Under the pieces are notes generated by a model, which searched no databases, was not told the DNA's origin, and saw only the letters and a list, made by a program, of their open reading frames with translations. The translations under genes and the position numbers were made by a program. From Pseudoduganella aquatica (GTDB taxonomy: Bacteria; Pseudomonadota; Gammaproteobacteria; Burkholderiales; Burkholderiaceae_D), in NCBI RefSeq assembly GCF_009857595.1, contig NZ_WWCU01000008.1, positions 62,001 through 126,000 of the forward strand: DNA of 64,000 bases, read 5' to 3'. Positions 40,355-48,801 of the stretch are shown one piece after another (the first letter of the stretch is position 1; the number at the start of each line of letters is the position of its first letter).

Positions 40355-41578
40355 TTGCCACAGTCTCCCGATCTCTCCAAGCTGAAAATCGAACGCAACG
40401 CGAAAGCGCAAGTGCCGGGCCAGCGCTCGCGCAGGCGCAAGTGGCTCGAGATCGGGCTGGCCGTGCTGGCATTGGCGGCGGCGGCCGTGTTCATCAGCCG
40501 CCAGGGCGGCGGCAAGGCGGAGGTCGAGACAGTGACCGTGTCGCAGGCCTACCCATCGCAGAATTACACCCTGCTCAACGCCACCGGCTATGTGGTGGCG
40601 CAGCGCAAGGCGGCGCTGTCGTCCAAGGCCACCGGGCGGCTGGAGTGGCTGGGCGTGCTGGAGGGCTCGCGCGTGAAGAAGGACGAGGTCATTGCGCGGC
40701 TGGAGAACCGCGACGTGAGCGCCACGCTGGGCCAGGCGCAGGCCAATATCAAGGTGGCGCAGGCCAATCTGGAACAGGGCCAGGCCGAGCTGCTCGATGC
40801 GCAGCAGGCGCTCAAGCGCGCCAGCGAGCTGCTGGCGCAGAAATTCATCGCGGCGGCCAGCTACGACAGCGCGCAGGCGCGCTACAACAAGGCCAAGGCG
40901 GCCATCTCGGCGCAGCGCGCGGGCATCGCCGCCGCGCAGGCCAGCGCGCAGTCGGCGCAGGTGGCGCTGGACCAGACCGTGATCCGCGCCCCCTTCGACG
41001 GCGTGATCCTGACCAAGAGCGCGAACGTGGGCGACAACATCACGCCCTTCTCCTCCGCCGCCGACAGCAAGGGCGCGGTGGTGACCATCGCCGATATGGA
41101 TACGCTGGAGGTGGAAGCGGACGTGTCCGAGTCCAGCCTGTCCAGGATCAAGGTGGACCAGCCGGCCGAGATCCAGCTCGACGCCTTCCCCGAACTGCGC
41201 CTGGCGGGCGTGGTGTCGCGCATGGTGCCGACCGTGGACCGCAGCAAGGCAACCTTGCTGGTAAAGGTGCGCTTTATCGACCACGATCCCCGGGTGCTCC
41301 CGGACATGAGCGCCAAGGTGGCCTTCCTGTCCAAGCCCGTGACGGCCGGGGACAAGGCGGCGGTGACGGCAGTGCAGCCCTCCGCCATCGCCACGCGCGA
41401 GGGCAAGGCCGTGGTGTTCGTGGTGGCGGACGGCAAGCTGCGGCAGGTGGCCGTGTCCAGCGGCCGCAAGGTGGGCGAGCTGGTGGAGGTGGGTGGCGTG
41501 AAACCGGGCGACAAGGTGGTGGCGAATCCGGACGCCAAGCTGCACGACGGCCAGCCGGTGTCGGTGGCGAAGAAATGA
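40355..41578 (+). CDS. Periplasmic adaptor (membrane fusion protein) of an ABC efflux system
   Basis: A 407-residue HlyD/MacA-type adaptor. Start is probably TTG 40355 preceded by GAGG. One N-terminal membrane anchor (LEIGLAVLALAAAAVFIS, about 31-48), a barrel and lipoyl half-motif (NATGYVVAQRKAALSSKATG), a long coiled coil about 100-215 (QANIKVAQANLEQGQAEL, QSAQVALDQTVIRAPFDGVI) and a C-terminal beta-barrel. The DQTVIRAPFDGVILTK motif closes the lipoyl domain. It brings the inner-membrane ABC transporter into contact with an outer-membrane channel not encoded nearby. Its stop overlaps the ATPase start (ATGA). Confidence 0.9.
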   Translation: MPQSPDLSKLKIERNAKAQVPGQRSRRRKWLEIGLAVLALAAAAVFISRQGGGKAEVETVTVSQAYPSQNYTLLNATGYVVAQRKAALSSKATGRLEWLGVLEGSRVKKDEVIARLENRDVSATLGQAQANIKVAQANLEQGQAELLDAQQALKRASELLAQKFIAAASYDSAQARYNKAKAAISAQRAGIAAAQASAQSAQVALDQTVIRAPFDGVILTKSANVGDNITPFSSAADSKGAVVTIADMDTLEVEADVSESSLSRIKVDQPAEIQLDAFPELRLAGVVSRMVPTVDRSKATLLVKVRFIDHDPRVLPDMSAKVAFLSKPVTAGDKAAVTAVQPSAIATREGKAVVFVVADGKLRQVAVSSGRKVGELVEVGGVKPGDKVVANPDAKLHDGQPVSVAKK

Positions 41579-42273
41579 CGGCGCCCGGCGATGCGCCCCT
41601 GGTGCGGATCGAGCACCTCGTGAAATCCTACCAGCGCGGCGGCCAGGTGGTGCCGGTGCTGACCGACATCACGCTGGATATCCAGGCCGGAGACTTCACC
41701 GCGCTGATGGGGCCTTCCGGCTCGGGCAAGAGCACCCTGCTGAACCTCATCGCCGGCATCGACAAGCCGGACTCCGGCGTCCTGCAGGTGGACGGCCTTG
41801 ACATTGCGTCCATGTCCGAAACCGGCCTGGCGCACTGGCGGGCCGCCAATGTGGGCTTCATCTTCCAGTTCTACAACCTGATGCCGGTGCTGTCCGCCTT
41901 CGAGAACGTGGAGCTGCCGCTGCTGCTGACGGCGCTGTCCCGCCGCGAGCGGCGCGAGCGTGTGGAGCTGACGCTGGCCATGGTCGGCCTGTCCGACCGC
42001 ATGGACCACACGCCCAACGAACTGTCCGGCGGCCAGCAGCAGCGCGTGGCCATTGCGCGCGCCATCGTCACCGATCCCACCATCATCGTGGCCGACGAAC
42101 CTACCGGGGACCTGGACCGCCAGTCCGCCACCGAGGTGCTGGCGCTGCTGCAGCAGCTGAACCGGGAGCTGGGCAAGACCATCATCATGGTCACGCACGA
42201 CGCGCACGCGGCGGCGCAGGCGCGCACGCTGATCCACCTTGAAAAAGGTGAACTGATTTCCGCGCCGGCCTGA
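41575..42273 (+). CDS. ABC transporter ATP-binding protein (MacB/LolD type)
   Basis: A 232-residue ATPase of the MacB/LolD/FtsE class. Walker [14 protein letters not shown] loop [20 protein letters not shown], signature [15 protein letters not shown], Walker [13 protein letters not shown] and switch HD in MVTHDAHAA are all intact. It works with the two FtsX-type permeases behind it. Overlaps the adaptor gene by four bases and sits ten bases before the first permease. Confidence 0.94.
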   Translation: MTAPGDAPLVRIEHLVKSYQRGGQVVPVLTDITLDIQAGDFTALMGPSGSGKSTLLNLIAGIDKPDSGVLQVDGLDIASMSETGLAHWRAANVGFIFQFYNLMPVLSAFENVELPLLLTALSRRERRERVELTLAMVGLSDRMDHTPNELSGGQQQRVAIARAIVTDPTIIVADEPTGDLDRQSATEVLALLQQLNRELGKTIIMVTHDAHAAAQARTLIHLEKGELISAPA

Positions 42274-42282
42274 GGCTGCGGC

Positions 42283-43440
42283 ATGTATCTGCTCAAGCTG
42301 ATCTCCAAGAACGCCCTGCGCCACAAGCTGCGCACGGCGCTGACGGTGCTCGGCCTGGTGGTGGCCACGCTATCCTTCGGCCTGCTGCAAACCGTGGTGG
42401 ACGCGTGGTATGCGGGCGCCGAGGGCGCCTCCAACACCACCCTCGTCACGCGCAACGCCACCTCGCTGGTGTTCCCGCTGCCGCTGGCCTACCAGGCCCG
42501 CATCCGCGCCGTGGAGGGCGTGACCGGCGTGGGCTACGCGAGCTGGTTCGGCGGCGTGTACAAGGATCCGAAAAACTTCTTCGCGCAGTTCGCCATTTCC
42601 GGCCAGAGCTACCTGGACATCTATCCCGACTACCTGCTGCCGGAAGACGAGCGCGCCGCCTTCCTGCGCGACCGCAAAGGCGCCATCGTGGGCCGCAAGC
42701 TGGCGAACCAGTACGGCTTCAAGGTGGGCGACACCATTCCCATCAAGGGCACCATCTATCCCGGCCAGTGGGAGTTCGTGGTGCGCGGCATCTATGACGG
42801 CAAACAGGACTCGACCAACACCGCCACCATGTTCTTCCACTGGGACTATGTGAACGAGGGCCTGAAGAAGATCTACCCGCGCCGCGCCAACCAGGTGGGC
42901 GTGTACGTGGTGCGCATCGCCCGCGCGGAAGACGCCGCCGCCACCTCCGGCGTGATCGACGGCCAGTTCCGCAACTCGCTGGCGGAGACGCTGACCGAGA
43001 CCGAGAAGGCCTTCCAGCTCGGCTTTGTGTCGATGTCCGAGGCAATTGTGGTGGCGGTGCGCGTGGTGTCCTTCGTGGTCATCGTCATCATCATGGCGGT
43101 GATGGCCAACACCATGGCCATGAGCGCGCGCGAGCGGCTGGGCGAATACGCCACGCTAAAGGTACTGGGCTTCGGCCCCGGCTACCTGGCGGCGCTGATC
43201 TTCGGCGAATCGCTGCTGCTGTCGCTGTTCGGGGCTGCGCTCGGCATCGCGCTGCTGTTCCCGCTGGCGGCCATTATCGGCTCGGCCATGGGCACCATGT
43301 TCCCGGTGTTCCAGGTGGCGCCGCTGACGTTGCTGCTGCAGGCGCTGGCGGCGCTGTTGATCGGCGTGGTGGCCGGCATCGCTCCCACCCTGCGCGCGGT
43401 GCGCGTCAACATCGTCGAGGGACTGAGGAGCATAGGCTGA
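42283..43440 (+). CDS. FtsX/MacB-type ABC transporter permease 1
   Basis: A 385-residue permease: one N-terminal helix ([20 protein letters not shown]), a large periplasmic MacB-like domain (about 45-255) and three C-terminal helices ([60 protein letters not shown]). The cytoplasmic [20 protein letters not shown] loop is the coupling motif that contacts the ATPase. Last base overlaps the second permease's start. Substrate unknown; family members move peptides, lipoproteins or macrolides. Confidence 0.9.
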   Translation: MYLLKLISKNALRHKLRTALTVLGLVVATLSFGLLQTVVDAWYAGAEGASNTTLVTRNATSLVFPLPLAYQARIRAVEGVTGVGYASWFGGVYKDPKNFFAQFAISGQSYLDIYPDYLLPEDERAAFLRDRKGAIVGRKLANQYGFKVGDTIPIKGTIYPGQWEFVVRGIYDGKQDSTNTATMFFHWDYVNEGLKKIYPRRANQVGVYVVRIARAEDAAATSGVIDGQFRNSLAETLTETEKAFQLGFVSMSEAIVVAVRVVSFVVIVIIMAVMANTMAMSARERLGEYATLKVLGFGPGYLAALIFGESLLLSLFGAALGIALLFPLAAIIGSAMGTMFPVFQVAPLTLLLQALAALLIGVVAGIAPTLRAVRVNIVEGLRSIG

Positions 43441-44606
43441 TGCGCATTCCCCTCTCCTACATCGCACGCAACCTGTGGGCGCGGCGCCTGACCACGGCGC
43501 TCACCGCCAGCGGGCTGGCGCTGGTGGTGTTCGTGTTCGCCACCGTGCTGATGCTGGACGAGGGCCTGCGCACCACCCTGGTCACCACCGGCGAGTACGA
43601 CAACGTGATCCTGATACGCCGCTCGGCGGAAAGCGAAGTGCAGAGCGGCGTGGACCGCGTGCAGGCCAACATCGCCTCCAGCCACCCGGCCATTGCGCTG
43701 GGCGCGGACGGCCAGCGCATGGTGTCCAAGGAGACGGTGGTGCTCATATCGCTGCGCAAACGTGGTTCCGACAAGCCGTCCAACGTGGTGATACGCGGCA
43801 TAGACCAGCGCGGCCTGGTGCTGCGCCCGCAGGTGAAGCTGAGCGCGGGCCGCATGTTCCGCCCCGGCGCGTCCGAGATCGTGGCCGGGGCCAGCATCGC
43901 CAAGCGCTTCGCCGGCGCGGGCATAGGCGAAAAGCTGCGCTTCGGCCAGCGCGAATGGACCGTGGTGGGCCTGTTCGACGCCGGCAACAGCGGCTTTGAC
44001 TCCGAAATCTGGGGCGATGCGGACCAGCTGATGCAGGCCTTCCGCCGCAACGGCTATTCATCCATGGTGCTGCGGCTGGCGGACAGCACGCTGTTCGAGC
44101 GCTTCAAGCAGGACATGGAATCGGACCAGCGCCTGACGCTGGAGGCCAAGCGCGAGCAGACCTTCTATTCGGACCAGTCGCGCGCACTGTCCACCTTCAT
44201 CAGCATCCTGGGGCTGACGCTGTCCATCATCTTTTCCATCGGCGCCATGATAGGCGCGGCCATCACCATGTACGCGTCCGTGGCCAACCGCACCGGCGAG
44301 ATCGGCACGCTGCGCGCGCTGGGCTACCAGCGGCGCAACATCCTGGCCGCCTTCCTGGCCGAGTCCATGCTGCTGGCGGTGGCCGGCGGCGCGGTGGGAC
44401 TCGGGTTTGCATCATTCATGCAGTTCCTGTCTTTTTCGACCACCAATTTCCAGTCCTTCTCCGAACTGGCGTTCGGCTTCCGGCTGAATGCCGCCATTGT
44501 GGCCAAGACCTTGCTGTTCTCGCTGGTGATGGGCTTTATCGGCGGCTTCCTGCCGGCCGTGCGCGCCGCGCGCATGAAAATCGTGGACGCATTGCGCGCA
44601 GCCTAG
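43440..44606 (+). CDS. FtsX/MacB-type ABC transporter permease 2
   Basis: A 388-residue permease with the same architecture as its neighbour: N-terminal helix (LTTALTASGLALVVFVFATV), periplasmic domain with DQRGLVLRPQVKLSAGRMF and GEKLRFGQREWTVVGLFDAG, then three helices. The coupling loop VANRTGEIGTLRALGYQRRN is standard. Two different permease subunits make a heteromeric transporter, unlike homodimeric MacB. The periplasmic domain differs from permease 1, so this is not a recent duplication. End of the transporter operon; the cyclase gene follows after 89 bases. Confidence 0.9.
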   Translation: MRIPLSYIARNLWARRLTTALTASGLALVVFVFATVLMLDEGLRTTLVTTGEYDNVILIRRSAESEVQSGVDRVQANIASSHPAIALGADGQRMVSKETVVLISLRKRGSDKPSNVVIRGIDQRGLVLRPQVKLSAGRMFRPGASEIVAGASIAKRFAGAGIGEKLRFGQREWTVVGLFDAGNSGFDSEIWGDADQLMQAFRRNGYSSMVLRLADSTLFERFKQDMESDQRLTLEAKREQTFYSDQSRALSTFISILGLTLSIIFSIGAMIGAAITMYASVANRTGEIGTLRALGYQRRNILAAFLAESMLLAVAGGAVGLGFASFMQFLSFSTTNFQSFSELAFGFRLNAAIVAKTLLFSLVMGFIGGFLPAVRAARMKIVDALRAA

Positions 44607-44695
44607 GCTGGAGCCAGCCAGCGCCGCGAGACAAATGTCAACAGCCATAGATACTTTGTGTCAAACTGTCTTGTTCGTCAGACAAACGCCGTTTT

Positions 44696-46405
44696 ATGGA
44701 ACATCCGCCCCTTTTCAGCCCCCTCTTGCGCCGCGCCGGCTGGCTGCTGGCCGCTTGCGCACTGTGCCTGCTGGCGGTGCTGGCTGCGGGCCAGGCCCGC
44801 GCGGCCGAGCAGCGCAAGGTGCTGGTGCTGTATTCGCTGGGATCGGAAGCCTCGTCGGCGTGGCAGCGGCTGGTGCACAAGGGCCTGCACGATGAAATGG
44901 CCAGCAGGCGCTGGAGCGAGGCTCCCAACGTTTTCGAGGAGCGCTTCGACTTTATCCGCGTGGGCGAGCAGGCTTCGCTGGACAGCATGGAGCCCTATCT
45001 GCGCACCAAATACGCTGGCGTGAAGCTGGACGCCATCGTGACCGAAAACTACCTGGCGGCGGGATTCCTGAATAGCCACCCCGGCTTGTTCCCCGGCGTG
45101 CCGCGCTACTACGTGAATCACGGCCGCCGCAACTGGCGGCCGGGCGACGGCGAAGCGCTGGAAGTGGCGCCGGACTACGGGCGCATCGTGGGCGCCATTC
45201 CGCTGGTGGCGCCGAATGTGAAGCGCGTGGTGGTGGTGGGCGACCCGACGCCGCGCGTGCAGGAATGGATAGCCGGCGTGCGCGCCGCGTCGCGCCCCTA
45301 TAGCAAGCAGATCACCTTCGACTACTGGGACAAGCAGAGCTTTGCCGACTTGTACCGCCGTGCCGGCATGCTGGGCGACGACACCGCCGTCCTGCTGCTC
45401 GCGACCTACAGCGACAGCACCGGCGCCCGCGCCTCGCCGGCGGAGGTGGCGCGCAAGCTGGCGGCGGTGTCGCCGGCGCCGGTGTTTACGCATGTGGAGT
45501 CGCTGATCTATCCCGGCATCCTGGGCGGCTATGTGCTGAGCGGCGAGGCGATAGGCCGCGTCATTGCGCGCATCCTGCATGGACAGCCGGCCGATCTGGG
45601 CGGCGTGCAGCGCTATATTTTCGACTACCCTGCGGCCGAACGCCATCAGCTGTACAAGCTGCCGCCGGACGCGGTGCTGCTGAACCGGCCGATGGGTGTG
45701 TGGGAACTGTACCGCTGGCAGATTATCCTGGTCGGAACGCTGATCCTGATCCAGGCGGCGCTGATCACGGTGCTGGTGCGCGTGCTGCGCTCGCGGCGCG
45801 TGGCGCTGGCGGCGCTGAACGACGAACGCAACAACCTGGAGGACCGGGTGCTGCAGCGCACGCTGGAACTGCTGATGGCCAACACCAAGCTGGAACAGCT
45901 GGCCACCACCGATCCGCTCACCGGCATTGCCAACCGGCGCCGCATGACGGAGCAGATCGCCAAGGAGCTGGACCGCGCGCGGCGCTACCGGCATCCGCTG
46001 GCGCTGCTGATGGTGGACATCGACCACTTCAAGCGCATCAACGACACCTATGGGCATGACGTGGGCGACCAGGCCATCGTGGCGGTGGCGGGCGCGCTAT
46101 CGGCCGGCCTGCGCAGCATAGACCTGGTGGCTCGCTTCGGCGGGGAGGAGTTTGTGCTGCTGATGCCGGAAGCATCGCTGGAGACGGCGGGCGGCGCGGC
46201 GGAGCGGCTGCGCGAGACGGTGTCGCAGTTGCGCATCGAGATTGATGGCGGGCTGGAAGTGTCACTGACCATCAGCGTGGGCGTGGCTGCCTCTTATTTG
46301 CAGGAGGCGCCGGATTCGCCCTCGTCCCTGCTGATGCGGGCGGATAAGGCCTTGTATCAGGCGAAGAACGAGGGGCGCGACCGGGTGGTGCTGGGGACCG
46401 CGTGA
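44696..46405 (+). CDS. Diguanylate cyclase with periplasmic ABC-type binding-protein sensor
   Basis: A 569-residue membrane sensor. A signal or anchor helix (about 12-37) is followed by a periplasmic domain of about 300 residues resembling ABC_sub_bind proteins (KVLVLYSLGSEASSAWQRLV, IVTENYLAAGFLNSHPGLFPG, VFTHVESLIYPGILGGYVLS), a helix at about 338-361, a coiled coil and a GGDEF domain (ATTDPLTGIANRRRMTEQIA). The active site is GGEEF at about 482 and an RxxD inhibitory site (RSID) lies five residues before it, so product feedback is expected. It should make c-di-GMP in response to a small ligand. 89 bases behind the ABC permease; possibly part of that operon. Confidence 0.92.
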   Translation: MEHPPLFSPLLRRAGWLLAACALCLLAVLAAGQARAAEQRKVLVLYSLGSEASSAWQRLVHKGLHDEMASRRWSEAPNVFEERFDFIRVGEQASLDSMEPYLRTKYAGVKLDAIVTENYLAAGFLNSHPGLFPGVPRYYVNHGRRNWRPGDGEALEVAPDYGRIVGAIPLVAPNVKRVVVVGDPTPRVQEWIAGVRAASRPYSKQITFDYWDKQSFADLYRRAGMLGDDTAVLLLATYSDSTGARASPAEVARKLAAVSPAPVFTHVESLIYPGILGGYVLSGEAIGRVIARILHGQPADLGGVQRYIFDYPAAERHQLYKLPPDAVLLNRPMGVWELYRWQIILVGTLILIQAALITVLVRVLRSRRVALAALNDERNNLEDRVLQRTLELLMANTKLEQLATTDPLTGIANRRRMTEQIAKELDRARRYRHPLALLMVDIDHFKRINDTYGHDVGDQAIVAVAGALSAGLRSIDLVARFGGEEFVLLMPEASLETAGGAAERLRETVSQLRIEIDGGLEVSLTISVGVAASYLQEAPDSPSSLLMRADKALYQAKNEGRDRVVLGTA

Positions 46406-46416
46406 CGGCAGGCTGC

Positions 46417-46448
46417 GGCGGGTTACGCTGCGCTAACCCGCCCTACGC
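46417..46448 (-). repeat. REP-like element, left half of an inverted pair
   Basis: Palindrome with arms GCGGGTTA and TAACCCGC around an eight-base centre, ending in CCCTACG; on the minus strand this reads CGTAGGGCGGGTTAGCG..., with GTAG at its head. The element at 46471-46504 is the same sequence in inverted orientation, so the gap holds a BIME-like pair. A third copy with a longer loop is at 5329-5377. Confidence 0.7.
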
Positions 46449-46470
46449 AAGAACGACGGCCTGGTAAGCC

Positions 46471-46504
46471 CGTAGGGCGGGTTAGGCGCTAGCCGTAACC
46501 CGCC
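46471..46504 (+). repeat. REP-like element, right half of an inverted pair
   Basis: CGTAGGGCGGGTTAGGCGCT then AGCCGTAACCCGCC: GTAG head, stem GGCGGGTTA/TAACCCGCC and inner GGC/GCC. It ends two bases before the maiA stop codon. Together with the left half it fills the entire 100-base gap between the cyclase gene and maiA, where it could also terminate or stabilise the converging transcripts. Confidence 0.7.
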
Positions 46505-46505
46505 A

Positions 46506-47150
46506 TCACTCGGCGTCCGGCTGCTGCGACGGGTGCGCGGCATGGAAGGCCGGCAGTGCGGCGCAATTGGCGGCAATGCGCGCGATATTCGGATACGGCG
46601 CCAGGTCCACTTCGAACCGCTCCGCATTGAACACCTGCGGCACCAGGCAGCAATCTGCCAGCGTGGGCGTGTCGCCGTGGCAGAAGCGGCCGGTGGCGCC
46701 GTCGCGCGCCAGATGCGCTTCGAAGGTGGCCAGGCCCAGGCGCATCCAGTGCCGTATCCAGTCCAGCTTGGCCGCTTCGTCCAGCTTGAGCGTGTGCACC
46801 AGATACCTGAGCACGCGCAGATTGCTGAGCGGGTGCGTGTCGCAGGCGATGGTCATGGCCAGCGCGCGCACGCGGGCGCGGCCCGCTGCGTCGGCCGGCA
46901 GCAGGGCCGTCTGCGGATGCGTCTCCTCCAGGTATTCCACGATGGCCAGCGACTGCGTCAGCAGCGCGCCCTCATCCTCCAGCGCGGGCAGCAGCGCGCC
47001 CGGATTGATGTCGCGGTAAGCCTCTCCCAGCTGCTCGCCGCCGTTGCGCAGCAGGTGCACCGGCACCGCCTCGTAGGGCAGCCCCTTCAAGTTGAGCGCG
47101 ATGCGGACGCGGTAGGCGGCCGAGCTGCGGAAGTAGGTATAAAGTTTCAT
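46506..47150 (-). CDS. maiA: Maleylacetoacetate (or maleylpyruvate) isomerase
   Basis: A 214-residue zeta-class glutathione transferase that isomerises maleylacetoacetate to fumarylacetoacetate with glutathione. The catalytic N-terminal motif is YFRSSAAYRVRIALNLKGL (SSxxYRVRIAL), followed by GALLPALEDEGALLTQSLAI with the glutathione-binding Ser. The C-terminal helix domain carries PTLADCCLVPQVFNAERF. Length and motifs are normal. Its start overlaps the fah stop by one base, and it is the last gene of the VOC-fah-maiA operon. Confidence 0.93.
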   Translation of the reverse strand: MKLYTYFRSSAAYRVRIALNLKGLPYEAVPVHLLRNGGEQLGEAYRDINPGALLPALEDEGALLTQSLAIVEYLEETHPQTALLPADAAGRARVRALAMTIACDTHPLSNLRVLRYLVHTLKLDEAAKLDWIRHWMRLGLATFEAHLARDGATGRFCHGDTPTLADCCLVPQVFNAERFEVDLAPYPNIARIAANCAALPAFHAAHPSQQPDAE

Positions 47151-48172
47151 CAGCCCCGCTCCTGGTAGTGCGCCACGGTCTGGTCGATGGCGCCGAACAC
47201 GCTGGCGCCCTGCCCGTCGAACATCTCGATGCGCACTGTGTCGCCGAACTTGAGGAAGCCAGTGGCCGGCTTGCCGCCTTCGATGGTTTCATACATGCGC
47301 ACTTCGGCCAGGCAGCAGTAGCCCACGCCGCCGTTGGCGATGCTCGAGCCGTGCAGGCTGCCCTGCTTGTTGGACACGGTGCCGGAACCGATGATGGTGC
47401 CGGCCGCCAGCTCGCGCGTCTTGGCGGCGTGCGCCACCAGCTGGGCGAAGCTGAAGGTCATGTCTTCGCCCGCGTTGGGCTTGCCGAAAGGCTGCTGGTT
47501 CAGGTGCACGGTGAGCGGCAGGTGCAGCTTGTTGTCCGCCCAGTGCGCGCCCAGTTCGTCCGGCGTGACGGCCACCGGCGAGAAGGCGCTGGCCGGCTTC
47601 GAGTTGAAGAAGCCGAAGCCCTTGGCCAGTTCGTTCGGGATCAGGTTGCGCAGGGAGACGTCGTTTACCAGCATCACCAGGCGGATCGCGCCGGCGGCGT
47701 CGGCGTCGCTGGCGCCCATCTTCACGTCGCCGGTGATCACGGCCACTTCGGCTTCCAGGTCGATGCCCCAGTCTTCGCTCAGCGCGTAGATGCTGTCGCG
47801 CGGGCCGACAAAACTGTCCGAGCCGCCCTGGTACATCAGCGGGTCGGTGTAGAAGGAGGCCGGCACTTCGGCGTTGCGCGCCTTGCGCACCAGTTCCACG
47901 TGGTTGATGTAGGCGGAGCCGTCGGCCCACTGGTAGGCGCGCGGCAGCGGCGAATGGCAGGCGCTTTCGTCGAAAGGCTGCGCATCGGCGGCGCGGCCTT
48001 CGTTCAGGGCGGCGTACAGCGCGGCCAGCTGCGGCGCGGTGTACTCCCAATTGTCCAGCGCCGCTTGCAGCGTGGGGGCGGCGCCGCCGGCGCTCACGTA
48101 GTGCTTCAGGTCTCGGCTGACGACCACCAGGGTTCCGTCACGGCTGCCGTTTTTCAGGGTGGCTAATTTCAT
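47150..48172 (-). CDS. Fumarylacetoacetate hydrolase family protein
   Basis: A 340-residue FAH-fold hydrolase that cuts a carbon-carbon bond in fumarylacetoacetate or a similar 1,3-dioxo acid. N-terminal region MKLATLKNGSRDGTLVVVSR is typical of the bacterial long form. Metal-binding acidic residues are in DWGIDLEAEVAVITGDVKMG, and the conserved KGFGFFNSKPASAFSPVAVTPDELG, ELAAGTIIGSGTVSN and GFLKFGDTVRIEM motifs follow. The isomerase next to it makes fumarylacetoacetate the best guess; a fumarylpyruvate role in gentisate breakdown cannot be excluded. Confidence 0.92.
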   Translation of the reverse strand: MKLATLKNGSRDGTLVVVSRDLKHYVSAGGAAPTLQAALDNWEYTAPQLAALYAALNEGRAADAQPFDESACHSPLPRAYQWADGSAYINHVELVRKARNAEVPASFYTDPLMYQGGSDSFVGPRDSIYALSEDWGIDLEAEVAVITGDVKMGASDADAAGAIRLVMLVNDVSLRNLIPNELAKGFGFFNSKPASAFSPVAVTPDELGAHWADNKLHLPLTVHLNQQPFGKPNAGEDMTFSFAQLVAHAAKTRELAAGTIIGSGTVSNKQGSLHGSSIANGGVGYCCLAEVRMYETIEGGKPATGFLKFGDTVRIEMFDGQGASVFGAIDQTVAHYQERG

Positions 48173-48175
48173 TGC

Positions 48176-48712
48176 TTATTCTCCGGTGGCGGGGGCGTGC
48201 ATCCAGGCGGCGTGCTTGGGCGCTTTTTTGGTTTTGGACCATTCTTCCAGCATGTCCCATTTGACTTCGTCCAGCTTGCGCATCATTTCCGGCGTGCCGG
48301 TGTTGACGGACAGCTCCAGGCGGTGGCCGTTGGGGTCGAAGAAGTAGATCGACTTGAAGATGGTGTGGTTGACCGGGCCGATCACATCGATGCCGGCGGC
48401 CGTCAGACGCTCTTTCGCTTCCAGCAGCTCGTCCATGCTGTCCACTTCCATGGCCAGGTGCTGCACCCATGCCGGGGTGTTGTGGTCGCGGTCCATGGCG
48501 GGCTGGGTTGGCAGCTCGAAGAAGGCCAGCACATTGCCGTGGCCCGCATCCAGGAACACGTGCATATACGGATCCGGCGCCTTGGTGGACGGCACTTCGT
48601 CTTCGGCGATGGCCAGCACGAAGTCCATATTCAGGTGCTTGACGTACCACTCGACGGTTTGCTTGGCGTCCTTGCAGCGGTAGGCGACGTGGTGGATTTG
48701 CTTGATTTTCAT
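48176..48712 (-). CDS. VOC superfamily protein, possible ring-cleavage dioxygenase
   Basis: A 178-residue single-unit vicinal-oxygen-chelate protein with two beta-alpha-beta-beta-beta modules. The metal triad is likely His8 (IHHVAYRCKDAKQTVEWY), His85 (WVQHLAMEVDSMDEL) and Glu133 (FFDPNGHRLELSVN), the arrangement of glyoxalases and type I extradiol dioxygenases. It is the first gene of an operon with fah and maiA, three bases apart, and no homogentisate dioxygenase is present nearby. It may supply the ring-cleavage step or a related conversion, but glyoxalase-like or other functions remain possible. Confidence 0.8.
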   Translation of the reverse strand: MKIKQIHHVAYRCKDAKQTVEWYVKHLNMDFVLAIAEDEVPSTKAPDPYMHVFLDAGHGNVLAFFELPTQPAMDRDHNTPAWVQHLAMEVDSMDELLEAKERLTAAGIDVIGPVNHTIFKSIYFFDPNGHRLELSVNTGTPEMMRKLDEVKWDMLEEWSKTKKAPKHAAWMHAPATGE

Positions 48713-48761
48713 GGTGGTCTCTCCAAGAGTATGCCGATATTAGAATCCAGAATGAGATATC

Positions 48762-48774
48762 ATACAAACGGTAT
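48762..48774. promoter_or_regulatory. Candidate LysR operator between VOC operon and LysR gene
   Basis: ATAC-AAACG-GTAT is an interrupted dyad of the T-N11-A type in the 89-base divergent region. The nearby AT-rich bases TTTTTCAATCGATTTATC may hold the LysR gene's promoter. Confidence 0.4.
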
Positions 48775-48801
48775 TTTTCAATCGATTTATCGGATTTCCC
48801 T

